64,000 nt of DNA from Shouchella clausii (GCF_001598215.1 NZ_BCXJ01000005.1:372001-436000); one strand, 5' to 3'; shown: positions 22,017-31,848, numbered from the stretch's first letter. Made by a program: numbers and translations. The notes: a model not told the origin generated them from the sequence alone.

Positions 22017-23605
22017 GTTGTTCCCCCTTCCTTTACCTTCGGAATATACAAACTAATGATCGTCCCCGTCGGCTTATTCGCCTCAATTTCAAGAAAGCCA
22101 CCTAGTTCTTTTAATGCCGCTTGCACGAGAGAGAGCCCAAAACCGCGATGTCCCCCTTCTTTTGTAGTAAACCCTTGCTCAAAAAGACGTTCAACGACAT
22201 CAGGATCAATGCCAGTGCCATTATCGGCAATTTCAATGACAAGCTCTGTGCCGATGTCCGTCAAAAACACATCGACTTCTGGCGTTTTTGTTTCCAATAC
22301 GGCATCAAATGCATTATCAATCACATTTCCAATAATTGTAACTAACGAAGCAGTCACTTGTGCCGGCCATATAAATGACACCGCGCTTTCTGGATTGATG
22401 GCTAGTGTGACTTTCTTTTCTGATGCCTTGGAAAGCTTGCCAAGCAATACGGCCTGAATCGTTGGATCAGCAATTTGCTCAAAAATGACTTTTTCGTGGC
22501 GCGTATGTACGCCTGATTCTTCGTGGATAAATTCAAGCGCTTTGTCACTATAGCCAAGCTGAAGCCAGCCGGAAATGGCATACAGCTTATTGGTGAACTC
22601 ATGTGCTTGCGCCCTAAGATCCTGGGAGTACTGCTGCATTTCAGACAGAGCATTAATCAGCTCGTATAGTTCAGAACGGTCTTGAAAACTAGCAACTTTC
22701 CCGCCATACTCACCGTTCTCTTCAATTGTTTTGTAATGGACAATCAACCGTTTATTGCGAAAAATTGCTTCGTGTGGCCCTCTGCGGTGCTGCTCTTTTA
22801 AAACCGCTGCCATCTCTGATTGTGTAAGCACCGCTTCGACTGGTTTCCCGACCGCATCATCTTCAATTTGCAACAAATCTTTCGCCGACTGATTGACAAG
22901 GGTCACGATCCCTTTTTGGTCCGTTGCGATCAATCCTTCTTTTATCGATTGGAACACCGCTTGTCGTTCTTTATAGAGTCTGGCAATTTGGTAAGGTTCA
23001 AGCCCGAACGTGTCGTTGCGGATGCTTCGTGCCAATGCCGTGCTTCCTGCGATTCCGACTAAAAAAATCAACAGCAGCCAAATCAAAAATACAACCACAC
23101 CCTGTTTAAAGATGGAATCGATATAGCCGATCATAAATCCTACTGATACAACGCCAATGACGCCGCCTTCTTCATTAAAAACAGGCGTTTTCCCCCGCAC
23201 CGCAGTACCAAGGGAACCATCCGCCAACGAAATATAGCTTTTTCCGTAGACTAGCGCCTGTTCATTGTCTCCGCCTACCATTGGCATGCCGATTTTTTCA
23301 TGGTCCGGATGGGTTAAGCGGATGCCATTCTCATCACCAACCACAATATATTCTGCACCTGCCCGTTTTTGGATAGCAGCAATCAACTCCTGAAGCTCGA
23401 CTGTGCTCGCCCCCGCTTCCAGCGCTTTTTTTACGTCTGGAATTTCCGCAACAGCTTGGGCAGTCGTCAACGCTTGTTCACCAATAAGCTGGCGCGCCTG
23501 GTCTCGTTCTAAATAGACATATACCGCTGTGACGAGCACCATAATCAGTGTGATGAGCCCGCCTACGTATACGATAAACTTCTTTTCAAGCGACCGCTTT
23601 TTCAC
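22013..23605 (-). CDS. CitA/DcuS-family sensor histidine kinase
   Basis: 530 aa from a GTG start. Membrane segments at about 11-31 and 169-190 enclose an extracellular sensor domain of the citrate/dicarboxylate type (GTAVRGKTPVFNEEGGVIGVVSVG). A cytoplasmic PAS domain (about 210-320) follows, then a SpoB-type dimerisation helix with His335 in AQAHEFTNKLYAISGW, and an ATPase domain with VIDNAFDAV (N box), DNGTGI and GFGLSLV. It should sense a carboxylate and phosphorylate the adjacent regulator. Confidence 0.93.
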   Translation of the reverse strand: MKKRSLEKKFIVYVGGLITLIMVLVTAVYVYLERDQARQLIGEQALTTAQAVAEIPDVKKALEAGASTVELQELIAAIQKRAGAEYIVVGDENGIRLTHPDHEKIGMPMVGGDNEQALVYGKSYISLADGSLGTAVRGKTPVFNEEGGVIGVVSVGFMIGYIDSIFKQGVVVFLIWLLLIFLVGIAGSTALARSIRNDTFGLEPYQIARLYKERQAVFQSIKEGLIATDQKGIVTLVNQSAKDLLQIEDDAVGKPVEAVLTQSEMAAVLKEQHRRGPHEAIFRNKRLIVHYKTIEENGEYGGKVASFQDRSELYELINALSEMQQYSQDLRAQAHEFTNKLYAISGWLQLGYSDKALEFIHEESGVHTRHEKVIFEQIADPTIQAVLLGKLSKASEKKVTLAINPESAVSFIWPAQVTASLVTIIGNVIDNAFDAVLETKTPEVDVFLTDIGTELVIEIADNGTGIDPDVVERLFEQGFTTKEGGHRGFGLSLVQAALKELGGFLEIEANKPTGTIISLYIPKVKEGGTT

Positions 23606-23760
23606 GTCACGCTTCCCCTCTCTTGTTGTCTAGTATAACGTTTTCAAAGAGTCTGGAAAAGGGGGCGTGGGATGGCGTTTTTTATTTACTTGTACTGGCT
23701 AATTTCCCTAGAGTGAAACGACACGCCCAAAAAGGGAACGAGCTTCTACTTTTGCTATAC

Positions 23761-24045
23761 TTAATAACTGAGTGGGAAGGACAGGTTAGGACAACTTATA
23801 AAAATACTTGCTTCCAACGTGCTTGTTGTTTTATGGTTAGCAAATGATTTCCACTTAAAAAAGCGAAGTGACAGACTCATACATATCACTGTAAGTACAA
23901 TCATCACGACCACGTGAATGATAACACTATCCATTGGCATGTCAAGTGAAGCAGCTCTCAACATGTGTCAACGGCAATATATCGGCCACTTTTTGAAGTG
24001 CCGCAGGCATAACTTCAAATAATAGCTTTTCTACGCTCACTAGTA
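23761..24045 (-). pseudogene. Remnant of an ABC-2 type permease C-terminus
   Basis: On the minus strand LLFEVMPAALQKVADILPLTHV reads as the conserved late segment of ABC-2 exporters. After a frame change at about 23965 it continues as a hydrophobic last helix ending SLRFFKWK, the usual terminal motif. The first five-sixths of the gene and the cognate ATPase are absent. Confidence 0.55.
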
Positions 24046-24270
24046 ATGATAGAATGTTGCTACTTATCAGCTCAACCATAAAAACTATATGCATGACCGT
24101 GGCTTCAATAGCAAATGGAACAAAGGATTTTGAACAATGGGGCGTTTATGATAGAGATGAAGATGGCGTTACTGCAGACACCTTCACAAATACGCTTGGT
24201 GCGGTAAACTTGCCAAATTATGCAGTTATCAGGGTTTTAGACCACTCATTATTCGAAAAAGGGAGATCTT
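24046..24270. other. Short region upstream of the serine hydrolase
   Basis: A plus-strand frame running through here contains KDFEQWGVYDRDEDGVTADTF and later overlaps the hydrolase gene in another frame. It looks like the tail of an unknown gene, but I do not recognise it and see no ribosome-binding site. Confidence 0.3.
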
Positions 24271-25725
24271 ATGAAAAAAACACTTGTTTCTATGATAACG
24301 GTACTTCTATTGTTTTCAGTACTCCCGCAAAGAAGCTATGCGATGTCAGATGCGCAGGCGGAGGCCATACAGGCGCTGCTGGACGATGCTTCTCGTATAT
24401 CCGGTGTGCCGGGCTTGTCAGTCTCAATTCTGGCCGATGAGAAAGAATTCTATTACTCCTCCGGTTATGCAGACCTTAAAAAAGGAATACCCGCAAGTGA
24501 AAACACATTATACGAGCTGGCCTCGGTCAGTAAAGCCTTTACCGGCATAGGGATACTGTTGCTGGAGGAGCAAGGACTTTTATCTATGACCGACTCAATT
24601 CACGACTATTTACCCTGGCTTACGCTAAAATATCAAGGAAAACCTGTTGATATGCAGAGCCTTACTCTTAATAATTTTCTCCATCATACAAGCGGTCTGA
24701 CCAATAATAAACATGCCCAGCTTATCCCTCAAGGCAATACGCCCGATATGCTGCAAAAGACGGTGGAAGTACTGGTGGATGCTGATTTATCCTTTCCTCC
24801 TGGCAAACAATATACGTATGGAACCATTAATTATGATGTATTAGGTCTGGTTATCGAGCAAGTATCGGGTCAAAGCTACGAAAGCTTTATGAGCGAACAG
24901 GTATTCCAGCCGTTAGGCCTTAACCAGACATTCGTCTATAAAGAGGATGCCATGGCTACTGGACAGCTGGCACAAGGTTATCGTTCTTCTTTTTTTATAA
25001 CAACCCCGTGTAACGCGCCGGATTATTCCGGAAATAAACCCGCAGGCTATATCATCTCTTCTACAAAAGATATGGCGCGCTGGATGGGCATTCAGATGGG
25101 AATTGTGAAAAATATACCAGAAATATTTCACAACGCTATTCAAAAATCGCATCAGGGGGATAGATCCGTTCTGGCTGTTGACACGATGTATTATGCAGCA
25201 GGCTGGATGGTAAACACCGACCAAACGATTATCGAGCACTCAGGAGAAAACCCAAACTTCAGAACCCAAGTGGTGATATTAACCAATGAACGAACAGCCA
25301 TCTGCTTATTGGCCAACGGCGCCAATATCAATATCAACATAGTATTTAAAATCAAAGATATATTAGACGGCAATTTGTCGCAAACCTATGAAATTAGTAG
25401 CGCACAGCTTTTGGATATTCTTTTGTCCATTGTCACTATTACTTGTTGCTTGTTAACTGTTTTGTTTGTTGTTTTCGGATTCCGAAGGCGAAAATTAAAT
25501 AAAAAGCAGCCAATAACAAAAAAAAGAAAAATTGCATCCTTCATTTTATTACTAGTTACAGTGGCTCTAAGTATAACAGGCTTTGCCCTTGAGTGGTCGA
25601 TCATACTTGTTTGGGAAACCTATAGTATTCTTACTGCCCTCACTTCGGTAACACTATTAACAGCAAGCCTTGCATGGTTTGTATACTCTGGCCGAGATAA
25701 CCGTCCGCTCAAAAACATCCATTAG
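24271..25725 (+). CDS. Serine hydrolase of the class C beta-lactamase / PBP4* family, membrane anchored
   Basis: 484 aa. A signal peptide (1-24, ending RSYA) exports the catalytic domain. Ser85-Val-Ser-Lys88 is the nucleophile motif. The second motif region reads YTYGTINYDVLG, so Tyr183 is kept but the usual YSN is YGT. The third motif is His323-Ser-Gly. Three C-terminal hydrophobic helices (about 390-480) follow, typical of Bacillus serine-hydrolase/esterase relatives attached to the membrane. The role may be peptidase or esterase; resistance to beta-lactams cannot be claimed. Remnants of foreign genes lie on both sides. Confidence 0.8.
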   Translation: MKKTLVSMITVLLLFSVLPQRSYAMSDAQAEAIQALLDDASRISGVPGLSVSILADEKEFYYSSGYADLKKGIPASENTLYELASVSKAFTGIGILLLEEQGLLSMTDSIHDYLPWLTLKYQGKPVDMQSLTLNNFLHHTSGLTNNKHAQLIPQGNTPDMLQKTVEVLVDADLSFPPGKQYTYGTINYDVLGLVIEQVSGQSYESFMSEQVFQPLGLNQTFVYKEDAMATGQLAQGYRSSFFITTPCNAPDYSGNKPAGYIISSTKDMARWMGIQMGIVKNIPEIFHNAIQKSHQGDRSVLAVDTMYYAAGWMVNTDQTIIEHSGENPNFRTQVVILTNERTAICLLANGANININIVFKIKDILDGNLSQTYEISSAQLLDILLSIVTITCCLLTVLFVVFGFRRRKLNKKQPITKKRKIASFILLLVTVALSITGFALEWSIILVWETYSILTALTSVTLLTASLAWFVYSGRDNRPLKNIH

Positions 25726-26010
25726 GGTAAGCAATAAACGCTGTTTTCCTTAAAATACGGGACCTATTGACCCAGTTATATTAGGAAAACAAACTGCCTT
25801 TTTATTAGCGGTCTGTTAAACTGTTTCGAATCGAGTGTTCACTTCCGTATAATCCATTATAGGGAAGTAGATCTTAAACGTAACAGTGATGTTGCCATTT
25901 TCGTGTACCTTGATAGGCTCTACAAGCGGCCCTGTACCATATCCCCGATCTAAAGACGGTTATTATGGCATAGCTATACCACGCCAAACAACGCCACGCG
26001 CATGAAAAAA
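25726..26010. other. Intergenic region with a possible recombinase remnant
   Basis: Between the hydrolase and the terminator of bmrD. Apart from the minus-strand fragment at 25816-25950, nothing coding was recognised. Confidence 0.5.
25816..25950 (-). pseudogene. Possible C-terminal tail of a large serine recombinase
   Basis: An open minus-strand frame ends GPLVEPIKVHENGNITVTF, a short beta-rich segment before the stop. This resembles the last ~40 residues of large serine recombinases. No catalytic domain is present. The match is short, so this is tentative. Confidence 0.35.
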
Positions 26011-26042
26011 GACGCGAACAGATAAGATTTCGCGTCTTTTTT
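26005..26042 (-). terminator. Terminator after bmrD
   Basis: GACGCGAA and TTCGCGTC form a stem with A- and T-runs on both sides, so it can work in both directions. It lies 25 bases beyond the bmrD stop. Confidence 0.9.
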
Positions 26043-26066
26043 TTGTTTAATTGGTAGGACTCCAAC

Positions 26067-28064
26067 TTACACGGCTTGCCCTTGCTGTAAGTAGTACATG
26101 TGGGCATACGTCCCGCCTGCAGCTAACAGTTCTTCATGAGTGCCTTTTTCTAAAATCGTACCACGGTCGAGCACAATGATTTGGTCAGCATCTTTAATGG
26201 TAGACAATCGATGGGCAATCACAAACGTCGTCCGGTTCGCCTTTAACGATTCTAACCCGCGTTGAATGATCATTTCCGTTTCCGTGTCAATGCTCGACGT
26301 GGCTTCATCCAAAACAAGAATGGCTGGATCAGCGACTAGAGCGCGGGCAAAGCTGACAAGCTGCCGCTGCCCACTTGATAAGGTACTGCCCTTTTCCGAT
26401 ACTTCTTCATCTAAGCCATTCGTCAGTTTGGCAAACACGTCCTCTCCGCCAACAAGGCGAACGGCTTCCTCAATTTCAGCCCGTGTCGCATCAGGCCGCC
26501 CATAGGCGATGTTTTCGGCAATGGTACCTGAAAACAAGTACGGTTCTTGGAGGACAATGCCCATATGCGCCCGCATTGCTTGAGGTGGTAGTGTCTTCGT
26601 ATTGACACCATCGATCGAAATCGTGCCAGTCTGGGGATCATAGAAGCGGAAAAGCAAGTTGATAATCGAACTTTTTCCAGACCCCGTATGACCAACAAGA
26701 GCAACGGTATCCCCAGGTTTTGCGCGAAACGACAGGCCTTTTAGGACAGGCTCGCCGTCTTTGTAAGAAAAGTGGACATCCGTAAACGCTACTTCGCCTT
26801 TAAAGCGCGGAATTTCACTATCATCCACGTCTCTTCCTTCTTCATCCATTAGTTCAAATACCCGTGTACCTGCTGCACGGGCTTGCTCCAAATTAGCAAG
26901 CTGATTAATAATTTGGTTAACTGGCTCAAACAGACGGTTAATATAATCCACAAACGCATACAACACACCGAGTGTTAAAAAGCCTGCTGTTCCGCCGCTA
27001 ATCCACCAAATCAGCCCAACAAACACCACATTTTTGACAACAAACGTCAAATTGTGGGATGTTAATGAATTGAGTTTAAGCAGTTTTGCTTGATACGTAT
27101 AATGTTCTTCGTTTAACTTTTCAAACGCGGCTTCCGTTTTTGGTTCTTGGCGAAATGCTTGGATAATGCTCATGCCTTGGACTGCTTCGTTCATTGCAGC
27201 GTTAATTTCCGCATTTTTTGCGCGGATTTTCCGGTTATAGCCTGCAGCAAATTTACGGTACACTTTAAACCAGGCATACAAAATCGGCAATAGCACAAGC
27301 GCCATTAGCGCCAGGCGCCAATCAAGGATAAACAAAGCAACATAAATGCCGGCAATGTAGATGCCGCTTGAGAAAAAGTTGGCGAGCACGGTCATATACA
27401 ACTCACGGATCGCTTCGGTGTCATTCGTAATGCGGGCAACGATTTTCCCGGCAGGCTGATGGTCAAAAAAGCGTACAGGTACTCGGGAAAGCTGACCAAA
27501 TACATCGACCCGCATCCGCTGGATAATGCGGTGCGCCGCTTTCTTTAAATAGTAACTTTGGCCGTAGCGGAAGAAGGAAGCGACAAACACAATCCCTAGG
27601 TAAAGCAACAGCCAGTTGATAATAAGCGGGATTTCCGGCGAATAAAACGCAAGAACTTCGGAAGTCGACAACGGTACCGCTTCCGCCGTATAAACGTCTC
27701 CCCCTACCTCAATCCTCAGCTCTCCGTCTTGAAAAGAACGACTTCCGTCAGCAGGAAGTGGCTCTTCCGTAAAGTAAAACGACGTGCCGATTTGCATAAT
27801 TTGTACAGGTTCGCCTTGGATTTGGCTGCTATCGGCGTAAGCTTCCCGTGTGTAATAGGCACCATTATACGAGACTGCCTGGCTGCCTGCTTCGGTCTCA
27901 TACCATGGCTCTTCAATTCCTGAAATATGGCGGTCAATCACTGTTTTTGCAATAAAAGGCCCCGTCAACTCTGCTGCTACAGCGACGGCTAACATAAGCA
28001 AAGCAGCGATAATCGTCCACTTGCTTGTTAACGCATAACGAACGAGCCGTTTTTCCGTACTCAT
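26067..28064 (-). CDS. bmrD: Multidrug ABC exporter half-transporter BmrD-like
   Basis: 665 aa: six-helix ABC exporter domain followed by an ATPase domain. Between helices 1 and 2 there is an extra extracellular segment of about 90 residues (roughly 50-140), as in B. subtilis BmrD. The ATPase has Walker A GHTGSGKSS, signature LSSGQRQ and Walker B LVLDEATSS with the catalytic Glu, so it would supply the working site of the heterodimer. It overlaps bmrC by 4 bp. Confidence 0.92.
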   Translation of the reverse strand: MSTEKRLVRYALTSKWTIIAALLMLAVAVAAELTGPFIAKTVIDRHISGIEEPWYETEAGSQAVSYNGAYYTREAYADSSQIQGEPVQIMQIGTSFYFTEEPLPADGSRSFQDGELRIEVGGDVYTAEAVPLSTSEVLAFYSPEIPLIINWLLLYLGIVFVASFFRYGQSYYLKKAAHRIIQRMRVDVFGQLSRVPVRFFDHQPAGKIVARITNDTEAIRELYMTVLANFFSSGIYIAGIYVALFILDWRLALMALVLLPILYAWFKVYRKFAAGYNRKIRAKNAEINAAMNEAVQGMSIIQAFRQEPKTEAAFEKLNEEHYTYQAKLLKLNSLTSHNLTFVVKNVVFVGLIWWISGGTAGFLTLGVLYAFVDYINRLFEPVNQIINQLANLEQARAAGTRVFELMDEEGRDVDDSEIPRFKGEVAFTDVHFSYKDGEPVLKGLSFRAKPGDTVALVGHTGSGKSSIINLLFRFYDPQTGTISIDGVNTKTLPPQAMRAHMGIVLQEPYLFSGTIAENIAYGRPDATRAEIEEAVRLVGGEDVFAKLTNGLDEEVSEKGSTLSSGQRQLVSFARALVADPAILVLDEATSSIDTETEMIIQRGLESLKANRTTFVIAHRLSTIKDADQIIVLDRGTILEKGTHEELLAAGGTYAHMYYLQQGQAV

Positions 28065-29812
28065 ACATTCACCTCCTCTTCACCAAGCGATTGGTTCCTA
28101 ACTTGTTCTGCATACCAGCCGCCTTCTTCCATTAATTGCGCATGGGTGCCCCGCTCTACTACTTTTCCGTCTTCAAGGACAATGATTTGATCGGCATGTT
28201 CAACCGCGGACATCCGGTGCGTTGTAATAATCGTTGTTTGGCCAGCACGTTCCTTTTGGATGTTGGCGACAATCTTCGCCTCCGTTTTGGCATCGACAGC
28301 AGACAACGAATCATCCAAAATTAACAGTTCCGGCTTTGTCACGAGCGCGCGTGCAATCGAAATCCGTTGCTTTTGGCCACCAGATAAAGACACGCCATTC
28401 TCGCCAACGAGCGTATCAAGCCCCTCCGGCAAAAAAGCGAGGTCTTGGGCGAAAGCCGAAGCTTCGATTGCCTCGTTTAACTGAGCCTCTGTAACATCTT
28501 CGGCAGCAAATAGAATGTTCTCACGTACTGATTTGGAAAAGAGCACATGGTCTTGAGGCACATAACCGATCGCACCGCGAATTTCTTCTTGTGGCAAATC
28601 GGCGATCGACACACCGGCAAAAGAAATGTCCCCACTTAGTCCTGGATAATACTTCATTAATTGTTTCACAAGCGTCGACTTGCCGCTCCCCGTCTTTCCT
28701 ACAATTCCAATCGTTTCCCCTTTGTTGATTGTCAGTGAGACGTTTTCCAACTGATTTCCTTTTGCGCCTGGGTATGAAAAGCTCACCTTTTCATACCGGA
28801 TCGGCAAATGGTCGCCAAGGCCTTCAACTGGCACATCCGGCGCTTGAACCGCTTTTTCAACCGTTAAAGTATCGTTGACACGGTCATAAGAAGCGCCTCC
28901 ACGCTGCATAATGTTAACCAATTCGCCAATCGCAAACATTGGCCAAATCAACATCCCTAAGTACATGTTAAATGTGACGATTTGTCCAAGTGTCACTTGT
29001 TGGTGGAACACCAAATAAGCGCCATAGCCAAGTCCGATCACATAACTTAAGCCAACGACCATGTTGACAACAGGGTCAAAAAACGACTCGACACGCGCCA
29101 CTTGCATGTACCGCTTGTATACATCGTTGCTCTTTTTGGCAAATAATGTCTCGTCACGGCGCTCGCTCCGAAAGGCCCGGATGACGCGCATTCCTGCCAC
29201 CGACTCAAGCACACGGTTGTTCAAATCACCAAACGCTTCCTGCGCTTTTGAAAAACGGGAATGGATCATACTCCCTAAAATAGTGACGACTAACGCAATC
29301 AGCGGCAACGGCGCAACCGCCGCCAGCGTCAGACGCCAATCAATTAAAAGAACCATCGCAGCAAGCAAGATCCCCATAAATAGGACTGAATCCAACAACG
29401 TCAGAATGCCAAATCCAGCAGTCATCGAAATCGCCTTCATGTCATTCGTCCCACGAGCAAGCAAGTCGCCTGTTTTCCGTTTCTCGAAAAACGGCGGATC
29501 CATCGCAAACAAATGGCGCATAAAACGGGAACGCAATTTCCGTTCCAAAATAAAAGCGCCGCCAAACAATTGCTGCATCCAAATAAAACTAATCCAATAA
29601 CTGGCTATAATGATAACAACCAACAGCGCTATTAAGCTAAAAGCATACGAATAAGACAATGCACCGCGCTGGAATGCGTCCACCGCTTCCCCAATTAATA
29701 AAGCGGGCATCAAATCAACAACGCTGACCACAAGTAGCAATACAACCGCTACTGTGTACCGTTTTTTTTGCTCTTTGAAAAACCAAGCCAATTGCTTCAA
29801 TACACGAAACAT
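28061..29812 (-). CDS. bmrC: Multidrug ABC exporter half-transporter BmrC-like
   Basis: 583 aa: membrane domain plus ATPase domain with Walker A GKTGSGKST and signature LSGGQKQR. Walker B reads LLILDDSLS: Asp replaces the catalytic Glu, the degenerate site known for BmrC. With BmrD it forms an asymmetric exporter of drugs across the cell membrane. A small leader ORF and a terminator hairpin precede it, suggesting antibiotic-induced attenuation as in B. subtilis. Confidence 0.92.
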   Translation of the reverse strand: MFRVLKQLAWFFKEQKKRYTVAVVLLLVVSVVDLMPALLIGEAVDAFQRGALSYSYAFSLIALLVVIIIASYWISFIWMQQLFGGAFILERKLRSRFMRHLFAMDPPFFEKRKTGDLLARGTNDMKAISMTAGFGILTLLDSVLFMGILLAAMVLLIDWRLTLAAVAPLPLIALVVTILGSMIHSRFSKAQEAFGDLNNRVLESVAGMRVIRAFRSERRDETLFAKKSNDVYKRYMQVARVESFFDPVVNMVVGLSYVIGLGYGAYLVFHQQVTLGQIVTFNMYLGMLIWPMFAIGELVNIMQRGGASYDRVNDTLTVEKAVQAPDVPVEGLGDHLPIRYEKVSFSYPGAKGNQLENVSLTINKGETIGIVGKTGSGKSTLVKQLMKYYPGLSGDISFAGVSIADLPQEEIRGAIGYVPQDHVLFSKSVRENILFAAEDVTEAQLNEAIEASAFAQDLAFLPEGLDTLVGENGVSLSGGQKQRISIARALVTKPELLILDDSLSAVDAKTEAKIVANIQKERAGQTTIITTHRMSAVEHADQIIVLEDGKVVERGTHAQLMEEGGWYAEQVRNQSLGEEEVNV

Positions 29813-29965
29813 TTTCTCTCACTTCTCTCTATTCAAACTTTGATCATTGCTTTGCTATCCACCCTCTAGTTCTCCTAAATCAAGCAAAAGTGGAATTCGG
29901 TCCATCAACCTACTCACATGTTGTTCCTCCTTTTTTGTTTCCTTTTATTCCCAAACATTTTGCCT

Positions 29966-29998
29966 ACAAAAAAGACGCTGCGGCATGCCGCAACGTCA
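29966..29998 (-). terminator. Attenuator hairpin in the bmrC leader
   Basis: On the minus strand GACGTTGCGG and CCGCAGCGTC pair around the central CATG (one mismatch), followed by TTTTTT. It lies between the leader ORF and bmrC, so it must be bypassed for bmrCD to be expressed. Confidence 0.85.
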
Positions 29999-30065
29999 CT
30001 TATGTAAGCATATACGTGTGCAAAGGCGCGCTGATAGGACGCAGCCTCGTTCTGAAAGGCGCAAC

Positions 30066-30149
30066 CTACCGATGAAAAGGCAGCTCGCCGACGAGACAAA
30101 CGCGGTATTCCGTTTTTAACCGTGCAGTACCAAAAACGTTACGTGTCAT
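30066..30149 (-). CDS. Leader peptide of bmrCD (BmrB-like)
   Basis: A 27-codon ORF begins ATG behind AAAGGGGATGAG and reads MTRNVFGTARLKTEYR then VCLVGELPFHR before TAG. It ends 68 bases before the attenuator stem. In B. subtilis bmrB is a leader ORF whose stalled translation under ribosome-targeting antibiotics lets transcription enter bmrCD. The same layout is seen here; peptide homology was not tested. Confidence 0.65.
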   Translation of the reverse strand: MTRNVFGTARLKTEYRVCLVGELPFHR

Positions 30150-30547
30150 CTGTCTCATCCCCTTTCAAAAAAGTAAAAAGCTGTTTATAGCTTACCTGAT
30201 TTATCTGATAAAAAGCAAGAGGTTTTTGCAAGGTGTTTTGTTAAGTTGGGTCTTCAATTGATGCCGTAATAAAATCGGTTCAACAGCAATAGAAGTGTCT
30301 CTTACATTCTTATTTGATTGATTCAATTCAGATGAAGAAAAGGATGCGACGACAACTTAATCATGCAGACGAGGAGGACTCTCTTTGTAAAAAGTTCAAA
30401 AATAGTTTGAAAAATTCAAAAATAAAATTTACGATAAACACAATGCCTTATTAAAAGGAAATACCGCAATGTTGACAAGTAAGTTTTTGAGATTTTTAGA
30501 CTGAAAAGTGGGGATATCCTATATAACGAAATCAAAGAGGGGATTTT
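30150..30547. other. Divergent intergenic region between bmr leader and MFS gene
   Basis: Holds the promoters of both transcripts. The plus-strand promoter is listed separately. For bmr, candidate boxes TTGCAA and TCAGAT lie 17 bases apart at about 30197-30225 on the minus strand, but this is weak. No other gene was seen. Confidence 0.5.
30472..30500 (+). promoter_or_regulatory. Promoter of the MFS gene
   Basis: TTGACA (30472-30477) and TTTAGA (30495-30500) with a 17-base spacer, 48 bases before the TTG start. Confidence 0.6.
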
Positions 30548-31834
30548 TTGAAACGTAAATTCGCTCGTTTATTTGAAAACTATATACCCATTTGGGGTAA
30601 TAAAGACTATTTGTGGTTTCTATTAGTCTCTATGTTTTCATTGGCTGGAGATCTGGTTGCTTGGGTGATCACAACTTGGGTTTTAACAACTCAATTCGAC
30701 CATCCTGCCATTTACTTAACCACACTCGTCATACTCACTCAATCTGCTTACGCGATTATGTCTCCTTATATGGGGCATTTAGTAGACAAATGGGGACCGT
30801 TTACTAGCTTAATCTCTAGTACCGGAATTCGAACGGTTATTTTAACATTTTTATTTATATCGCTATTATATATCGAAGAGGGAATTAGCCCGTGGGTGAT
30901 TGTAGGACTGATGACTTTAGAATACATATTTGTTCCACTTAGCAAACAATCGGAATTCGTCATGATAAAGGTCTTAGTAAGAGAAGAAGAGCAGCTCATT
31001 CCGGCCAATGCTTTGCAAGGCATTCAATTTGATGCGTCTTACATTATCGGGCCTTTGATAGGTGGCTTATTTGTATCTACAATTGGCATTTATTACGGCC
31101 TCGTTCTTAACATGGCTTCCTTTCTTTTTCTCGGTATTGTCATGCTAATCATTGCTCAGAGAAACAAGGATTATAAAGACTACTATAAAATTGAACAAAA
31201 CAATGACGAACAAACAAAACCAAAAACATTTATAAACTCCCTAAAAACAGGGGTTTTGTTTATTGTAAAGACACCCCCTATGCTATCCATCTTGCTTATA
31301 GGATTTTTGTGGAATTTATTTGTATTTGGGCCGATTGAAGTACTTTACCCTATTTTCACCGTTGACGTTCTCGAAAGTAACGGATTTGTTTATGGATTAC
31401 TAATGTCTGTAAACTCAGTAGGCTTTATATTAGGCTTATTTTTGGCGGGCAATATTAAATGGAAAGTTCCTTTTGCTATGACGATGGGGATATTGATAGG
31501 TCTACATGGCCTCCTATATTTCTTTATAGGAATTGTACCGAATGTCGTTTTCGTATGTGTCATTCTTTTTTTAGGCGGTATTGTCATTGCACCTACCGAT
31601 ATTTTCTCCAAAATGATACGCCAAAAAATGATTCCTTTTCATATGCTTGCTGGAGTCAGTTCGGTGATTGCTTTTTTCAGCTTTATAAGCAAGCCTATCG
31701 GTGCTTTCCTTGTAGGCTCATTAATAAACGCTTATGGGAATGAATACTCCGGTTACATCATGGCGTGCCTCGGTTTTATTTTGTTCATAGTTTGTATGAT
31801 CATTTCATTCAGGCCAGTTATGAAAAAGATTTAA
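30548..31834 (+). CDS. MFS transporter (MFS_3 / macrolide-efflux-like)
   Basis: 428 aa with about 12 membrane segments. The family's first loop motif is seen as MSPYMGHLVDKWG near residue 75 and a NALQGIQFDASYIIGPLIGG segment near 145, typical of MefA/ transmembrane-secretion-effector-like exporters. The start is TTG behind AGAGGGGA; there is no nearby ATG. The substrate cannot be told. It stands alone with its own promoter and terminator. Confidence 0.85.
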   Translation: MKRKFARLFENYIPIWGNKDYLWFLLVSMFSLAGDLVAWVITTWVLTTQFDHPAIYLTTLVILTQSAYAIMSPYMGHLVDKWGPFTSLISSTGIRTVILTFLFISLLYIEEGISPWVIVGLMTLEYIFVPLSKQSEFVMIKVLVREEEQLIPANALQGIQFDASYIIGPLIGGLFVSTIGIYYGLVLNMASFLFLGIVMLIIAQRNKDYKDYYKIEQNNDEQTKPKTFINSLKTGVLFIVKTPPMLSILLIGFLWNLFVFGPIEVLYPIFTVDVLESNGFVYGLLMSVNSVGFILGLFLAGNIKWKVPFAMTMGILIGLHGLLYFFIGIVPNVVFVCVILFLGGIVIAPTDIFSKMIRQKMIPFHMLAGVSSVIAFFSFISKPIGAFLVGSLINAYGNEYSGYIMACLGFILFIVCMIISFRPVMKKI

Positions 31835-31848
31835 TGTCCGCATTAAAA

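Noticed and set aside
29914-30099. Minus-strand 61-codon frame as the bmr leader peptide
   Set aside because: It starts TTG without a ribosome-binding site and runs through the attenuator stem; the 27-codon ORF at 30066-30149 fits far better.
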